A stretch of DNA of 40,524 nucleotides, from contig MGSS01000142.1 of the NCBI GenBank assembly GCA_001798595.1, positions 1-40,524 on the forward strand, written 5' to 3'. The position numbers were made by a program, and so were the translations under genes. How positions within the stretch are numbered: position 1 is the stretch's first letter; the number at the start of each line of letters is the position of its first letter. The notes below the pieces were generated by a model. That model did not search any database. It was given only the letters and a program-made list of their open reading frames with translations, and was not told the DNA's origin. This DNA is from Deltaproteobacteria bacterium RIFCSPLOWO2_12_FULL_60_19 (GTDB taxonomy: Bacteria > Desulfobacterota > Binatia > UBA9968). Positions 25,439-36,683 of the stretch are shown here, piece after piece.

Positions 25439-26539
25439 ATGGAAGATATTTTTGCATTTGCCGACGAGCTGGGACCGGCCAAGATCGTTCACATCTACGA
25501 TCCGGGGACCGGATTGAAGGCGGTTGTCGCCGTGGACAACGTCGCCTGCGGTCCCTCCATCGGCGGCATCCGCATGGCGCCCGACGTCAGCGCGACCGAG
25601 GCCTTCAGATTGGCGCGGGCGATGACGCTCAAGAATGCCGCTGCCAGCTTGGCTCACGGCGGCGGCAAGTCGGTCATCTTCGGCGATCCAAAGATCGCCG
25701 CGCAAGAGAAAGAACGGCTCATCAGGGCCTTTGCGCGCGCGATCCGGGACCTGGTCGAATACATCCCCGGCCCGGATATGGGCACCGACGAACGCTGCAT
25801 GGCCTGGATCAAGGACGAGATCGGACGCGCCGTCGGATTGCCGCCGGAAATCGGCGGTATCCCGCTGGATGAAATCGGGGCCACGGGACTCGGCTTGAGC
25901 GCCTGCGTGGACGTGGCGGCCGGGTTTTGCGGCGTCGGCGTCAGCGGGGCGAGGGTTGTCGTTCAGGGCTTCGGCTCGGTCGGAAAACACGCGGCGCGCT
26001 TCCTCGCCGAAAAAGGAGCGATTCTCGTCGGCGCCGCCGACTCTCAAAGCGCGATCTTCAACCCGAAAGGCATCGATGTCGCGCGCCTGATCGATCTCAA
26101 GGGCGCAGGGAAGAGCGTCGGCGATTACCCGGAGGGGAAAAAGCTCGATCCGGACGCCGTCATCGATATCGAATGTGAAATCTGGATCCCCGCGGCGCGT
26201 CCCGATGTCGTTCGCAAAGACAACGTCGCCCGGTTGAAAACCAAGCTTGTCCCGCAAGGCGCCAACATTCCGTTTACTCCCGAGGCGGAACGCATCCTGC
26301 ACGAGAGAGGGGTTCTTGTGGTGCCGGATTTCATCGCCAACGCCGGCGGCGTCATCTGCGCCTCCGTCGAATATCACGGCGGCACGGAGGCCGTGGCGTT
26401 GCAGACGATACAGGAAAAGATCAGCGCGAATACCCGGCTGGTACTCGAAGAGTCCGCAAGAACCAAAACTCTACCTCGACAGGCCGCCATCGCCCTGGCC
26501 GAGAGAAGAGTCAAGGCCGCAATGCGCTACCGCCGTTAG
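25439..26539 (+). CDS. Glu/Leu/Phe/Val dehydrogenase family protein
   Basis: A 366-residue NAD(P)-dependent amino-acid dehydrogenase. The substrate domain has GGIRMAPDVS, K65 in MTLKN, and the catalytic Lys K77 in HGGGKSVI. PGPDMGTDE holds the catalytic Asp. The Rossmann motif is VVQGFGSVGKHAARFLAEKGA, and DFIANAGGVICASVEYHGG closes the C-terminal part. At 366 residues it is nearer the leucine/phenylalanine dehydrogenases than classical glutamate dehydrogenase (about 410-450); substrate specificity is uncertain. It would reversibly deaminate an amino acid to the 2-oxoacid that the upstream oxidoreductase consumes. It is the last gene of the operon. Confidence 0.9.
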   Translation: MEDIFAFADELGPAKIVHIYDPGTGLKAVVAVDNVACGPSIGGIRMAPDVSATEAFRLARAMTLKNAAASLAHGGGKSVIFGDPKIAAQEKERLIRAFARAIRDLVEYIPGPDMGTDERCMAWIKDEIGRAVGLPPEIGGIPLDEIGATGLGLSACVDVAAGFCGVGVSGARVVVQGFGSVGKHAARFLAEKGAILVGAADSQSAIFNPKGIDVARLIDLKGAGKSVGDYPEGKKLDPDAVIDIECEIWIPAARPDVVRKDNVARLKTKLVPQGANIPFTPEAERILHERGVLVVPDFIANAGGVICASVEYHGGTEAVALQTIQEKISANTRLVLEESARTKTLPRQAAIALAERRVKAAMRYRR

Positions 26540-26677
26540 CCTCCGAAATCGGAAGCCCGGCGCACAAGAACCAACGATCGGGGTCAAAATGACCACCTTG
26601 CTGAAAATCAAGATCATTGCCGAGTACATCTCGACTCTGCAGCGTTGATGCTGAGTTCCGGCCCTCTCTTTTTTAGG

Positions 26678-27592
26678 TTAGGCGCGAAAGACCCAGACGG
26701 AGACAGGGCTGTGCCTTACCACTCCCCGGGTCGCACTGCCGAGAAGAGTCGCCGCCACTGTTCCGGTGCGGCTTGCCATTCCAATAACGCTGGCCCGTTC
26801 CTTAACCGCTTTCCGGACGATTGCCTCGTGGATTTTTCCTTCCACTTCCTCAACGCTGATCTCAACTCTGGCCTTAGCGGCTGTGGCCTCCTCAAGAAAA
26901 GGCCGCGCGAGTTTTTTTCTCATGCTTAGTTTTTCTTGACGGCTCTTGGTGGCGTCGCCGACAAAAAGATTCGTGCCGCTCTGGATGGTCCATTTTGGCG
27001 GCCTTGGAACAGCATGATAGAGGAAGATCTCGGCATTCATAGGCGCGAAGGTTTCACAAAAGCGACGAAACGCCTTGCGGGATTCGGGGCTGAAATCGGA
27101 AGCAAAAACGACTCTTCTGATATTTCTTACGGGCTTTAGTCCGAGATTGACCAGAAGAACCGGCACACGGGATAGGACCAGAAGATTTTCGGCAAAACTT
27201 CCGAGCATAAATCGGTCGACGCCTTTTCTCGCGTGGGTTCCCGCGACAATCAACTCCGCGCCGTTTGTCTCGGCATGGCGCCATAGCGCGGTTGTCGTCG
27301 CCTCTAGGCTTAGGCCGTGCGTTACGAGCACTTTTGGCTCAAGTAGATTTGCCAAGCGGAGGATTTGAACCGCGCGATCAAGCGCTTGTTTTGCGACCGT
27401 ATGAAGGCGTTCCTCTTCGGGAACACTGAACTCAAGACTCACTCGCAACTCGGCCGGGCTCACGACATAAACTGGCTCGATCTCAAATTGGGCTTTCGCC
27501 GACAGTGTTCTGAGTAGGAAAACCGCATTACGCAGCAACTTGCGCTCTTCTTCAAAGGGGTTGACCGCCCAGATGATTCGTCTTTGTTTCAT
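26678..27592 (-). CDS. Tandem universal stress protein
   Basis: A 304-residue cytoplasmic protein of two Usp domains (residues about 1-150 and 157-304). The first ends with VAGTHARKGVDRFMLGSFAE, an ATP-loop-like segment in which a conserved Gly is Ala; the second ends IGMASRTGTVAATLLGSATR. It is only distantly like the other two Usp proteins here. AAAGG seven bases before the ATG supports the start. Usp proteins help in stress survival or bind nucleotides; the specific role is unknown. It converges on the amino-acid dehydrogenase gene, 138 bases away. Confidence 0.88.
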   Translation of the reverse strand: MKQRRIIWAVNPFEEERKLLRNAVFLLRTLSAKAQFEIEPVYVVSPAELRVSLEFSVPEEERLHTVAKQALDRAVQILRLANLLEPKVLVTHGLSLEATTTALWRHAETNGAELIVAGTHARKGVDRFMLGSFAENLLVLSRVPVLLVNLGLKPVRNIRRVVFASDFSPESRKAFRRFCETFAPMNAEIFLYHAVPRPPKWTIQSGTNLFVGDATKSRQEKLSMRKKLARPFLEEATAAKARVEISVEEVEGKIHEAIVRKAVKERASVIGMASRTGTVAATLLGSATRGVVRHSPVSVWVFRA

Positions 27593-27801
27593 GAGAAACC
27601 TTTAATCCAAGCCACGATTGTACGAAGTGACATGTTAGTGGTATCGCGCCTTTGAGAGCCCCCGACACTTAGTCGTGCGTTTGAGCTAGCCGGGGTTATT
27701 TTTGTTTGGACAAAGTATCGGACAACGTGCTCTTATGTCAACCTGGCTCGAAGATGCGTTGCCGACTACGTTGACTTCCTGAGGTGGCACACGGATTGGT
27801 C

Positions 27802-27883
27802 CAGATTAGGGTCGCATCTGGGCCTTTGTGATTCGGCCCTGGGTTCCTAACCGGAAAATCAGTCAGCCTTGCTTGTTCACCCG
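27802..27883. repeat. 81-bp direct repeat, copy A (downstream flank of usp)
   Basis: It begins CAGATTAGGGTCGCATCTGG and ends GCTTGTTCACCCG. Read on the minus strand it starts with the last codons of an acyl carrier protein (Val-Asn-Lys-Gln) and continues into the acp 3' region. It begins eight bases past the usp stop. The stretch beyond it (27593-27801) holds no gene. Confidence 0.85.
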
Positions 27884-27890
27884 TGCTTCC

Positions 27891-28805
27891 TCAGGCAGCG
27901 GGGCTTGCGCCGGTGGCGCGAATGACCAGGACCGGATCGTCGGAGTGGCGAACGACGTGTTGCGTGACGCTGCCCAAAACCCACCGACCCACGCCGCTTC
28001 TTCCGTGAGTGGACATCGCGATCAGGCTCCCGGGGTTTTCCCGGGCCACGTCGATGATCTTATCCGCCGCAAGCCCCTCGACCGCGGTTGCGGAAACCTT
28101 TTTCAGTCCCTGCGCCTGCTGCTCCCGCATTTTTTCCTCGACATAGGCCTGGGCCTCTTTTCTGACCTGTTCCAAAAGCTCCGCCAGGTTCAACGTGTAT
28201 TCGTCGGCGTTATAAACCGGCGGCGGCAGATTGAAGGCGCGCACCAGCACGATCTCGAGACCCAGCGTCCTCGCCAACTCCGCCGCCTGCGGCAGGGCCA
28301 GCTCCGCCAGCTTGGAGCCGTCCAGAGGCACCACGATCCTCTTCAGCGACACCTCTTCAGTCTTCTTCCTTTCGTCGGTCGCTCGAACGAGAAGCACGTG
28401 GTTCGTCGCCGCGTGAAGCACCTTCTCGGCAACGCTGCCCAACAGCCACCGCTTCACCCCGGACCGCCCATGCGTGGTCATGGCGATCAGAGTGCCGGCC
28501 TGCGCCGCCGCCCGATCCACGATCACCTCCGCCGCCCTGCCGATCTCCACCGAGCAGTCAACCGCCGCGCCGGTAAACGAGCAGGCGATTTTGCTCAGAT
28601 AGTCGCCGCTGTTTTTCTTCTCGGCGGTCATGATCTCATTGTAGTGGCCCTGCTGGGCGATGACGGAAGGCATCAGGGTGTCAAGATCGATCGCATGCAA
28701 CAGCTCCACGGGAATTTTGAGCGCTTTGGCAAGCGACCGGGCATAGGGCAGGATATGCTCCGAAACCTGCGATCCATCCAGCGCGACCAGAACTCTCTTG
28801 TACAT
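27891..28805 (-). CDS. Tandem universal stress protein (flanked by direct repeats)
   Basis: A 304-residue protein of two Usp domains. Each has the ATP-binding pattern HG, nine residues, GS (THGRSGVKRWLLGS and THGRSGVGRWVLGS), so both probably bind ATP. It is a close paralogue of 36826-37743, and the similarity continues into the promoter. The start is supported by GGGAGG eight bases upstream and a sigma-70-like promoter at 28850-28879. The gene and its promoter are exactly bracketed by two copies of an approximately 81-bp sequence from the 3' end of the adjacent acp gene, suggesting insertion or duplication as a cassette. Likely a stress or energy-state response protein. Confidence 0.93.
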   Translation of the reverse strand: MYKRVLVALDGSQVSEHILPYARSLAKALKIPVELLHAIDLDTLMPSVIAQQGHYNEIMTAEKKNSGDYLSKIACSFTGAAVDCSVEIGRAAEVIVDRAAAQAGTLIAMTTHGRSGVKRWLLGSVAEKVLHAATNHVLLVRATDERKKTEEVSLKRIVVPLDGSKLAELALPQAAELARTLGLEIVLVRAFNLPPPVYNADEYTLNLAELLEQVRKEAQAYVEEKMREQQAQGLKKVSATAVEGLAADKIIDVARENPGSLIAMSTHGRSGVGRWVLGSVTQHVVRHSDDPVLVIRATGASPAA

Positions 28806-28849
28806 TGTTTAGACCTCCCGGCCGAACAGCCTTCCGCCTATTTTCCGTA

Positions 28850-28879
28850 TCTATAGATCGTTTCGCCTCCGGCAGTCAA
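28850..28879 (-). promoter_or_regulatory. Sigma-70-like promoter of usp
   Basis: On the minus strand: TTGACT (28874-28879), an 18-base spacer, TATAGA (28850-28855). The paralogue's upstream region aligns here, with TTGACG and the same spacing but a poor -10 (TGCAGC), so the two copies may be expressed differently. Confidence 0.5.
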
Positions 28880-28882
28880 TCG

Positions 28883-28963
28883 CAGATTAGGGTCGCATCT
28901 TGGGCTTTATGATTCGACCCTAGTCCCTAAATAGGAAATCGGTTAGCGTTGCTTGTTCACCCG
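28883..28963. repeat. 81-bp direct repeat, copy B (end of acp and upstream flank of usp)
   Basis: It covers the last codons and stop of acp and the bases after it, ending four bases before the usp -35 box. It contains a stem (AGGGTCGAATC with GATGCGACCCT on the minus strand, one mismatch) that could be the operon's terminator. In copy A the stem has an extra mismatch. Confidence 0.85.
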
Positions 28964-29197
28964 CGACGCCAGGTACGCAACACAGCCGCTGATCGTTGCC
29001 AGTTTGGGAACATCCGCGTCGGGAATATCGACGCCCAGCTCTTTGTGCAGACCGATGATGAAGTTCAGGAAGTCAACAGAATCAACGTCGAGTTGATCGC
29101 GCAAGCTGATCCGAGGATCGAGGGCGGCGAGGTCGGCTTCGGGCGCGATGGCGCCGAGGACGCGCAGCACCACCGCTTTGATTTCAGCTTCCGTCAC
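28943..29197 (-). CDS. Acyl carrier protein
   Basis: An 84-residue acidic helical protein with the phosphopantetheine attachment Ser40 in [11 protein letters not shown]. It carries acyl groups as thioesters. The GTG start at 29197 overlaps the stop of the E2 gene (GTGA); the open frame extends upstream, but only as antisense-like arginine-rich sequence. It is the last gene of the acs-E1-E2 operon, an unusual place for a carrier protein. It could serve lipoate (octanoyl) supply for the E2 lipoyl domain, or a separate acyl pathway with Aas, encoded about 5 kb away. The DSVD site rather than DSL suggests a specialised carrier, not the main fatty-acid ACP. Confidence 0.9.
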   Translation of the reverse strand: MTEAEIKAVVLRVLGAIAPEADLAALDPRISLRDQLDVDSVDFLNFIIGLHKELGVDIPDADVPKLATISGCVAYLASRVNKQR

Positions 29198-30375
29198 AGC
29201 TTCTCCGGCTCTTGCAGCAGCCGATCGATGGCGGCGAGAAAGCGGCCGCCGCGATGGCCGTCGCTGACTCTGTGATCGGCCGCGAGTGAGGCCGAGATCA
29301 CCGGCCTCGCGCTGATCGTCCCTTGGGAAGCCCACGGCCGCTCTGCGATCCTGCCGAAGCCGACGAGCGCCACCTGCGGCGGGTAGATAACGCCGAAAAC
29401 CGTCTCGACCCCCTGCTCGCCCAAATTGGTCACCGTGATCGTCGGGTCCGACATCTCCGAGCTGCGCAGCCCGCCCGCGCGCGCCCGGTTCACCAGATCG
29501 AGCATATCGCGCATCAGCTCGTCTAAACTTTTTTTGTCCGCGTCGTGCAGCGCCGGCGCCACCAGGCCGCCCTGGCGCAGCGAGACGGCGACGCCGACGT
29601 GAACGCCCTGCCCCGGCTTGAATGCGCCGTCGATCCAGAAGCCGTTCATCTCCGGCACGTCATGGATGGCGAGCGCCACGGCGCGGATCAGCAGCGCGGA
29701 GTAGAGCAGCCGATTGGTCACCGGCCGCTTGAGATTCTCCGCCGCGAGCCAGGCCAGCGCCCGGCTCAGGTCGATCTCAGCGCCGAGATAGTAGTGCGGA
29801 ATTTCCCGCTTCGATCGCGCCATCGCTGCGGCGATCGCTTTGCGCAGTCCCGCCTGACGCTCCGCTGCCGTCGCGGGGGATTTGGGCTGGACGGCCTTCG
29901 ATGCGGCCCGGTCGATGTCGGCGATCGTGATCGAGCCGTTCCCTCCCGTCCCTTCCACAGCGGCGATATCGACGCCCAACTCCTCCGCCCTTCTCCGCGC
30001 CAGCGGCGAAATGTGCGGACGCTTTGACGGCGCAGGTGAAACCGGCGCGCGCTCGACGGGCGGAGCCGGCGGCGCAGACGCTTTCCCTGTCGCCTCGGCC
30101 GGCTTCTCCGCAATGACGGCCGCAGGTTGCGCTATCTGCGCTTCGTCGCGGATCGTCGCCAGCGGCGTGCCGACGGGAAGCTTCGCGCCCGGCTTGACGA
30201 GAAGGGTCTCGACGATCCCTTCCTCGAAAATCTCGACTTCTATAACGCCCTTCTCGGTCTCCACCAGCGCGACGATATCTCCCCGCTTGACGGAGTCGCC
30301 CGGCTTAACGCGCCACTCCACCAGCGTCCCGGCCTCCATGTCGGCGCCAAGCGACGGCATGCGGAACTCAGCCAC
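29194..30375 (-). CDS. 2-oxoacid dehydrogenase E2 component (dihydrolipoamide acyltransferase)
   Basis: A 393-residue E2 subunit. One lipoyl domain has the lipoylated Lys K42 in [11 protein letters not shown] Pro/Ala-rich linker follows, then the E1/E3-binding domain ([23 protein letters not shown]) and the acyltransferase domain ending in [10 protein letters not shown], with catalytic His about 368 and Asp about 372. It transfers the acyl group from lipoamide to CoA. The start is GTG and overlaps the end of the E1 beta gene by eight bases. No E3 (dihydrolipoamide dehydrogenase) gene is present, so E3 must be shared with another complex. Pyruvate, acetoin or branched-chain oxoacids are possible substrates. 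Confidence 0.95.
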   Translation of the reverse strand: MAEFRMPSLGADMEAGTLVEWRVKPGDSVKRGDIVALVETEKGVIEVEIFEEGIVETLLVKPGAKLPVGTPLATIRDEAQIAQPAAVIAEKPAEATGKASAPPAPPVERAPVSPAPSKRPHISPLARRRAEELGVDIAAVEGTGGNGSITIADIDRAASKAVQPKSPATAAERQAGLRKAIAAAMARSKREIPHYYLGAEIDLSRALAWLAAENLKRPVTNRLLYSALLIRAVALAIHDVPEMNGFWIDGAFKPGQGVHVGVAVSLRQGGLVAPALHDADKKSLDELMRDMLDLVNRARAGGLRSSEMSDPTITVTNLGEQGVETVFGVIYPPQVALVGFGRIAERPWASQGTISARPVISASLAADHRVSDGHRGGRFLAAIDRLLQEPEKL

Positions 30376-31369
30376 GGCGACCCATGACTTTCCGCGCGGC
30401 AGCGACGATGCCAGCGACCTGCGGCACGGCCGCGTCTTCGAGATGTTTGGGATAAGGCATCGGCACTTCCGCGCTGCAGACGCGCGCGGGCGGCGCGTCC
30501 AGCTCGTAGAATGCGTTTTCCATGATGCGCGCCATGATCTCGGCCGAGATGCTGCCGCTCTTCCAACCCTCGTCGATGATAACGGCGCGGTGGGTGCGGG
30601 AGACGGATTCCACGATCATTGCGGTGTCGAGCGGCCTCAGCGTGCGCAGGTCGATGACTTCGGCGCTGACGCCGTCGCGGCCTAGCTCTTCCGCCGCTTC
30701 GAGTGTTTTGCCGAGCGTCCCCCCGTAGGTAATCAGGCTGACATCGCTCCCCACCCGGCGCACCACCGCCTTGTCGATCTCGACCAGCCCCGCATCCTCC
30801 GCCAATTCCCCTTCCATGTTGTAGAGCGAGCCATGCTCGAAGATCAGCACCGGGTCGGGGTCTTCTAAAGCGGTCCACAACATTCCCCGCGCGTCTTCCA
30901 GCGTCGCCGGCGCGAGCACCTTGATGCCGGGGATGTGGGCATACCAACCCTCCAGGCTGTGCGAGTGCTGCGCCGCGAGCTGCCGCCCCGCGCCGGTCGT
31001 CATGCGGATCACCAGCGGGATGTTGAATTGGCCACCGGACATGTGCAGGATCGTCGCCGCGTTATTAACGATCTGATCCAGCGCGAGCAGGCTGAAGTTG
31101 ACCGTCATTATCTCCACGATCGGCCGCGCGCCGCCGAGCGCCGCGCCGATTCCGGCGCCGACGAAGGCCGACTCCGACAGCGGCGTGTCGCGGATCCGCT
31201 CCGGACCGAACTCTTCGAGCAGCCCTTTGCTCACCGCGAAGCAGCCGCCGTAGCGCCCGACATCTTCGCCCATCAGGAAGACGCGCTCATCGCGCTGCAA
31301 AGCTTCGCGCAACGCGGCCCGCACCGCCTCGCGGTAGGTCGTCCTGACGGTCTGAGGCCCGGCCGTCAT
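30368..31369 (-). CDS. 2-oxoacid (pyruvate/acetoin-type) dehydrogenase E1 beta subunit
   Basis: A 333-residue beta subunit of a heterotetrameric E1. [23 protein letters not shown] and [20 protein letters not shown] near the N-terminus, then the C-terminal transketolase domain ([20 protein letters not shown] and [15 protein letters not shown]). With E1 alpha it decarboxylates a 2-oxoacid on TPP and acylates the E2 lipoyl arm. The ATG overlaps the E1 alpha stop by four bases, so translation is probably coupled. Length is normal. Confidence 0.95.
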   Translation of the reverse strand: MTAGPQTVRTTYREAVRAALREALQRDERVFLMGEDVGRYGGCFAVSKGLLEEFGPERIRDTPLSESAFVGAGIGAALGGARPIVEIMTVNFSLLALDQIVNNAATILHMSGGQFNIPLVIRMTTGAGRQLAAQHSHSLEGWYAHIPGIKVLAPATLEDARGMLWTALEDPDPVLIFEHGSLYNMEGELAEDAGLVEIDKAVVRRVGSDVSLITYGGTLGKTLEAAEELGRDGVSAEVIDLRTLRPLDTAMIVESVSRTHRAVIIDEGWKSGSISAEIMARIMENAFYELDAPPARVCSAEVPMPYPKHLEDAAVPQVAGIVAAARKVMGRRG

Positions 31370-32363
31370 GAGCGGCGATCCTCGGAGTAAACGAATCGCG
31401 TAAGATCTTCCACCGGCTCCCAGGTTCCGGCCTCGGCGAATTCGACCGCCTGTTTGACTTCGAGCGCGACATCCTGCTCGATTTGCGCGATCTCTTCATC
31501 TTTCAGGAGTCCATTTTCTTTCAACATCGAAACGAAGTTCGGGATCGGATCGCGCTTTTTCCACTCTTCGACCTCTTTCTTGTCGCGGTAAAGCTCCGGA
31601 TCGTACATTGAGTGGGCTCTAAAACGGTAGGTGCGAAATTCGAGAAAGTGCGGCCCGCCGCCGGAGCGCACTGCGAGAGCCGCCCGCCTGGCCGCTGCCT
31701 CCACCGCCACGACGTCCATGCCGTCCACCGGCCAGGCCGGCACTTCGAAGGCCGCCGCCTTGAGGCAGAGATCGGTCTCCGATTCGGAGCGGCCGAGCGC
31801 GGTGCCCATCGCGTAGAGATTGTTCTCGCAGCAGAATAGCACGGGGAGCTTCCACAACGCGGCCAGGTTCATCGACTCGTGGAACTCGCCTTCGGCGACC
31901 GCGCCTTCGCCGAAGAAGCAGGCGGTCACCCGGCTGCGGCCCAGATACTTGTCGGCCAGTGCCAGGCCCACGGCCAGCGGCAACCCTCCGCCGACGATGG
32001 CGTTGCCGCCGTAAAAGCGAGTGGCGGCGTCGAAGATGTGCATCGAGCCGCCCCGGCCGTGGCTGGAGCCTTCGACCTTGCCGTACATCTCCGCCATGAT
32101 CGACGCCGCCGAGACGCCGCGCGCCAGCGCGTGGCCGTGCTCGCGGTAGGTCGCGACGATCGCGTCGTCGGGCGCCAATGCCGGCATCGCGCCGACGGCC
32201 ACCGCCTCCTCGCCGATGTAGAGATGGAGAAAGCCGCGGATCTTGGTCGCGCTGTAAAGCTCCGCGCACTTTTCCTCGAAGCGCCGGATGCGCGCCATCT
32301 CGCGCAACAGGTGGAGCGCATGGCTTCGCTCCATTGGTGGTTCGGACGATCTTGTTTTCCGCG

Positions 32364-32367
<4 letters not shown>
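31366..32367 (-). CDS. 2-oxoacid (pyruvate/acetoin-type) dehydrogenase E1 alpha subunit
   Basis: A 333-residue alpha subunit. Motifs are [37 protein letters not shown], and the TPP/Mg motif from [20 protein letters not shown] to [23 protein letters not shown] contains the phosphorylation-loop region of the family. The start ATG overlaps the acsA stop (ATGA). An operon of acs, E1 alpha, E1 beta and E2 recalls acetoin dehydrogenase clusters, in which acetyl-CoA and acetaldehyde-derived acetate are both handled, but a pyruvate dehydrogenase is equally possible. Confidence 0.95.
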
Positions 32368-34133
<1,766 letters not shown>

Positions 34134-34502
34134 TCAAGTGCCTTGCCGAAAGGTTACGAAGCAAAGGATGCGCCATCGTAGAATCAAAAGCATTTAAGAT
34201 ATTCTACGCTCTTGTTTCGCAACTATGCAAACTTCTCTTCAGTGCCTTGTCAAACATGATAATGGCTCCTAACGCCATCTGCGGTTCCGCTGTGCGACCG
34301 CGGCAAAGCTCTTTTTTCCCAGGCGATTCTCGGCTTCCATCGGCACCGAAATTGCTCCGCACATTCGCGGCGGGGCTACAGCGCTTCCCGGCGTTTTCGG
34401 AGGATTTTAAGCCTATTTCCTATTTCCGCGCTTTTTGACTATCCTCAGTGGAGGGATCCCCGTGGCGAATTTGGAGAGTAGATCGTCCGATCCGATCGAT
34501 CC
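34134..34502. other. Divergent promoter region between acsA and aas
   Basis: No gene is seen. The minus strand carries a possible acsA promoter (see 34201-34230). For aas no clear promoter or ribosome site is visible. A TTGACT at 34435-34440 has no partner -10. GC content drops at 34180-34260 compared with the flanks. Confidence 0.5.
34201..34230 (-). promoter_or_regulatory. Possible sigma-70-like promoter of the acsA operon
   Basis: On the minus strand: TTGCAT (34225-34230), an 18-base spacer, TAGAAT (34201-34206). This leaves a leader of about 60 bases to the acsA ATG. The -10 is good, the -35 poor. Confidence 0.35.
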
Positions 34503-36683
34503 GTGAAGCTCGTCAAAGCTTTTCTGCGCCGGCTGCTCGGCATCCTCTACCGGGTCAAGGTCAACGGCCTGCGGCACTATCATCAGGCCGGCGACCGGGT
34601 GTTGATCATCGCCAACCATACCTCGTACCTGGACGCCCTGCTGCTGGCTGTCTTCCTGCCCGACAGGCTCACCTTCACGGTGAACACCCAGGTCGCCAAG
34701 GCATGGTGGGTGCGCCCCGCGCTCGCTCTGGTGGATTTTTTCCCCATGGACCCCGGCAACCCTTTAGCCATCAAAGCGCTCATCAAGTACCTCTCCGAGA
34801 ACCGTAAAGCCGTCATCTTTCCCGAAGGTCGCATCACCCTTACCGGGGCGTTAATGAAAATCTACCACGGCCCCGCTTTCGTAGCGGACAAAACGCGATC
34901 TATGGTGCTGCCCATACGCATCGATGGCGCGGAGCACACGCCGTTTTCCCGCTTGCGCGGCCGCGCAAGGATGCGCTGGTTCCCGCCCATCACCTTGTCT
35001 CTGCTGCCTCCGCGCCGCATCGACTTGCCCGAGCGCTTGCGTGGCCGCGCCAGGCGCAACCATGCGGGCGGGATGCTGAGCGACATCATGACCGAAATGA
35101 TGTTTCTCACCACCGACCATTCCCGGACCCTGTTCCATGCGCTGCTCGATGCGCGCCGTGTCCACGGCGGACGCCGCGCGATCGTAGAGGACGTCGAGCA
35201 CAAACCCGTCACCTACAACCAACTCATCAGCCGCGCTTTTATTCTCGGCAGGCTTTTCACGGAGGATACCCGGCCGAAGGAGCATGTCGGATTATTGCTG
35301 CCCAACGCGGTCGGCGCGTTGATCGGCTTCCTCGCGCTTCATCTCCACGGCCGCGTGCCGGCGATGTTGAACTTCACGGCGGGCATCCAAGGCCTCATCG
35401 CTGCATGTGAAACCGCCGCCATACGGACCGTGTACTGCTCACGCCGCTTTGTCGAGGCGGCCGGTTTGCAAGATACCGCAACGCGTCTGAGCGACAAAGT
35501 TCGGGTGATTTATCTCGAAGACCTGCGCGACAGGGCAACAACCGTGGACAAGCTCATGGGTTTGGTCAAGGGATATTTCGCCCGTCCGCTTTATGCGCGT
35601 TTAGTGCGCCACACAAAGCCCGCAGATCCCGCCGTGATACTGTTCACCTCGGGCTCGGAGGGGTCGCCGAAGGCCGTGGCGCTGTCGCATCTGAACCTCC
35701 TCGCCAACTGTGATCAAATCGCCGCGCGCATCGATCTTAACGCGCGCGACACCGTTCTTTCCAGCTTGCCGATGTTTCATTCTTTCGGCCTGACGGCGGG
35801 AACTCTGTTGCCTTTGCTGCGCGCCGTGAAAATATTCCTCTATCCTTCTCCTCTCCACTATCGCAATATTCCCGAGACGGCCTATGGGATCGACGCGACC
35901 CTCTTATTCGGCACCAATACATTTCTTGCGGGTTACGCCCGCTACGGCCATCCTTACGATTTCTACAGCATCCGCTATGCGTTCGCCGGGGCGGAGAAGT
36001 TGCAGGAGGAGACGCGCCGCCTTTGGGCGGAAAAGTTCGGCGTGCGCCTCTTGGAGGGCTACGGCGCGACTGAGACCGGTCCGGTGCTGGCGGTGAATAC
36101 CGCGATGCAATGCCGGCCGGGCAGCGTTGGGCGGCTGCTGCCTGGAATCGAATGGTATTTGGAGCCGGTGGCGGGGATCGGCGACGGCGGCCGCTTGTGC
36201 GTCCGCGGGCCTAACGTGATGCTCGGCTACCTGCGTTCCGGCCAAATTGCGCCTCCCTCGACCGCGCGCGGCCCTGGCTGGTACGACACCGGCGATATTG
36301 TGCGCATCGACGAGGACGGCTTTGTCTGGATTCTGGGACGCGCCAAGCGTTTCGCCAAGATTGCCGGAGAAATGGTTTCGCTTGCGGCGGTCGAAGAATT
36401 GGCGCAACGGACCTGGCCGGGGAAAAATCACGCGGTTATCAGTCTAGCCGACTCGCAAAGGGGCGAACAACTCCTTCTCCTCACGGAATACACCGAAGCA
36501 AAACATCAGGCGCTGCTGGAACGCGCCAGGGTTGAAGGCGTGAGCGCCATCGGCGTGCCGAAAAAAATCCTTATCGTGCGGCCGATACCGCTGCTCGCCA
36601 ACGGCAAGCCCGACTACATCGCCGCGCGCGCACTGGCGGAAAAGATACTGGGCGAATCAACTTATATCGAACACGGGGTTTGA
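34503..36683 (+). CDS. aas: Bifunctional lysophospholipid acyltransferase / acyl-ACP synthetase
   Basis: A 726-residue protein matching E. coli Aas from end to end. The N-terminal PlsC-type acyltransferase has H39 and D44 in NHTSYLD and FPEGRITLTGALMKIYHG. The C-terminal AMP-binding domain has LFTSGSEGSPKAVALSH (near residue 380), LPMFHSFGLTAGTLLPLL, LEGYGATETGPVL, YDTGDIVRIDEDGF and LLANGKPDY. It ligates fatty acids to ACP and re-acylates lysophosphatidylethanolamine at the inner membrane. The start is GTG without a visible ribosome site, chosen because its N-terminus (FLRRLLGILYRVKVNG) aligns with that of E. coli. The acp gene is only about 5 kb away; Aas uses ACP as acyl carrier. Confidence 0.95.
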   Translation: MKLVKAFLRRLLGILYRVKVNGLRHYHQAGDRVLIIANHTSYLDALLLAVFLPDRLTFTVNTQVAKAWWVRPALALVDFFPMDPGNPLAIKALIKYLSENRKAVIFPEGRITLTGALMKIYHGPAFVADKTRSMVLPIRIDGAEHTPFSRLRGRARMRWFPPITLSLLPPRRIDLPERLRGRARRNHAGGMLSDIMTEMMFLTTDHSRTLFHALLDARRVHGGRRAIVEDVEHKPVTYNQLISRAFILGRLFTEDTRPKEHVGLLLPNAVGALIGFLALHLHGRVPAMLNFTAGIQGLIAACETAAIRTVYCSRRFVEAAGLQDTATRLSDKVRVIYLEDLRDRATTVDKLMGLVKGYFARPLYARLVRHTKPADPAVILFTSGSEGSPKAVALSHLNLLANCDQIAARIDLNARDTVLSSLPMFHSFGLTAGTLLPLLRAVKIFLYPSPLHYRNIPETAYGIDATLLFGTNTFLAGYARYGHPYDFYSIRYAFAGAEKLQEETRRLWAEKFGVRLLEGYGATETGPVLAVNTAMQCRPGSVGRLLPGIEWYLEPVAGIGDGGRLCVRGPNVMLGYLRSGQIAPPSTARGPGWYDTGDIVRIDEDGFVWILGRAKRFAKIAGEMVSLAAVEELAQRTWPGKNHAVISLADSQRGEQLLLLTEYTEAKHQALLERARVEGVSAIGVPKKILIVRPIPLLANGKPDYIAARALAEKILGESTYIEHGV

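Noticed and set aside
26589-26648. Short plus-strand open frame of 19 codons after the dehydrogenase
   Set aside because: Too short, without a convincing ribosome site or known relative.
27785-27799. TGGCACACGGATTGG as a sigma-54 promoter
   Set aside because: The -12 element reads GG instead of GC and no plus-strand gene follows.
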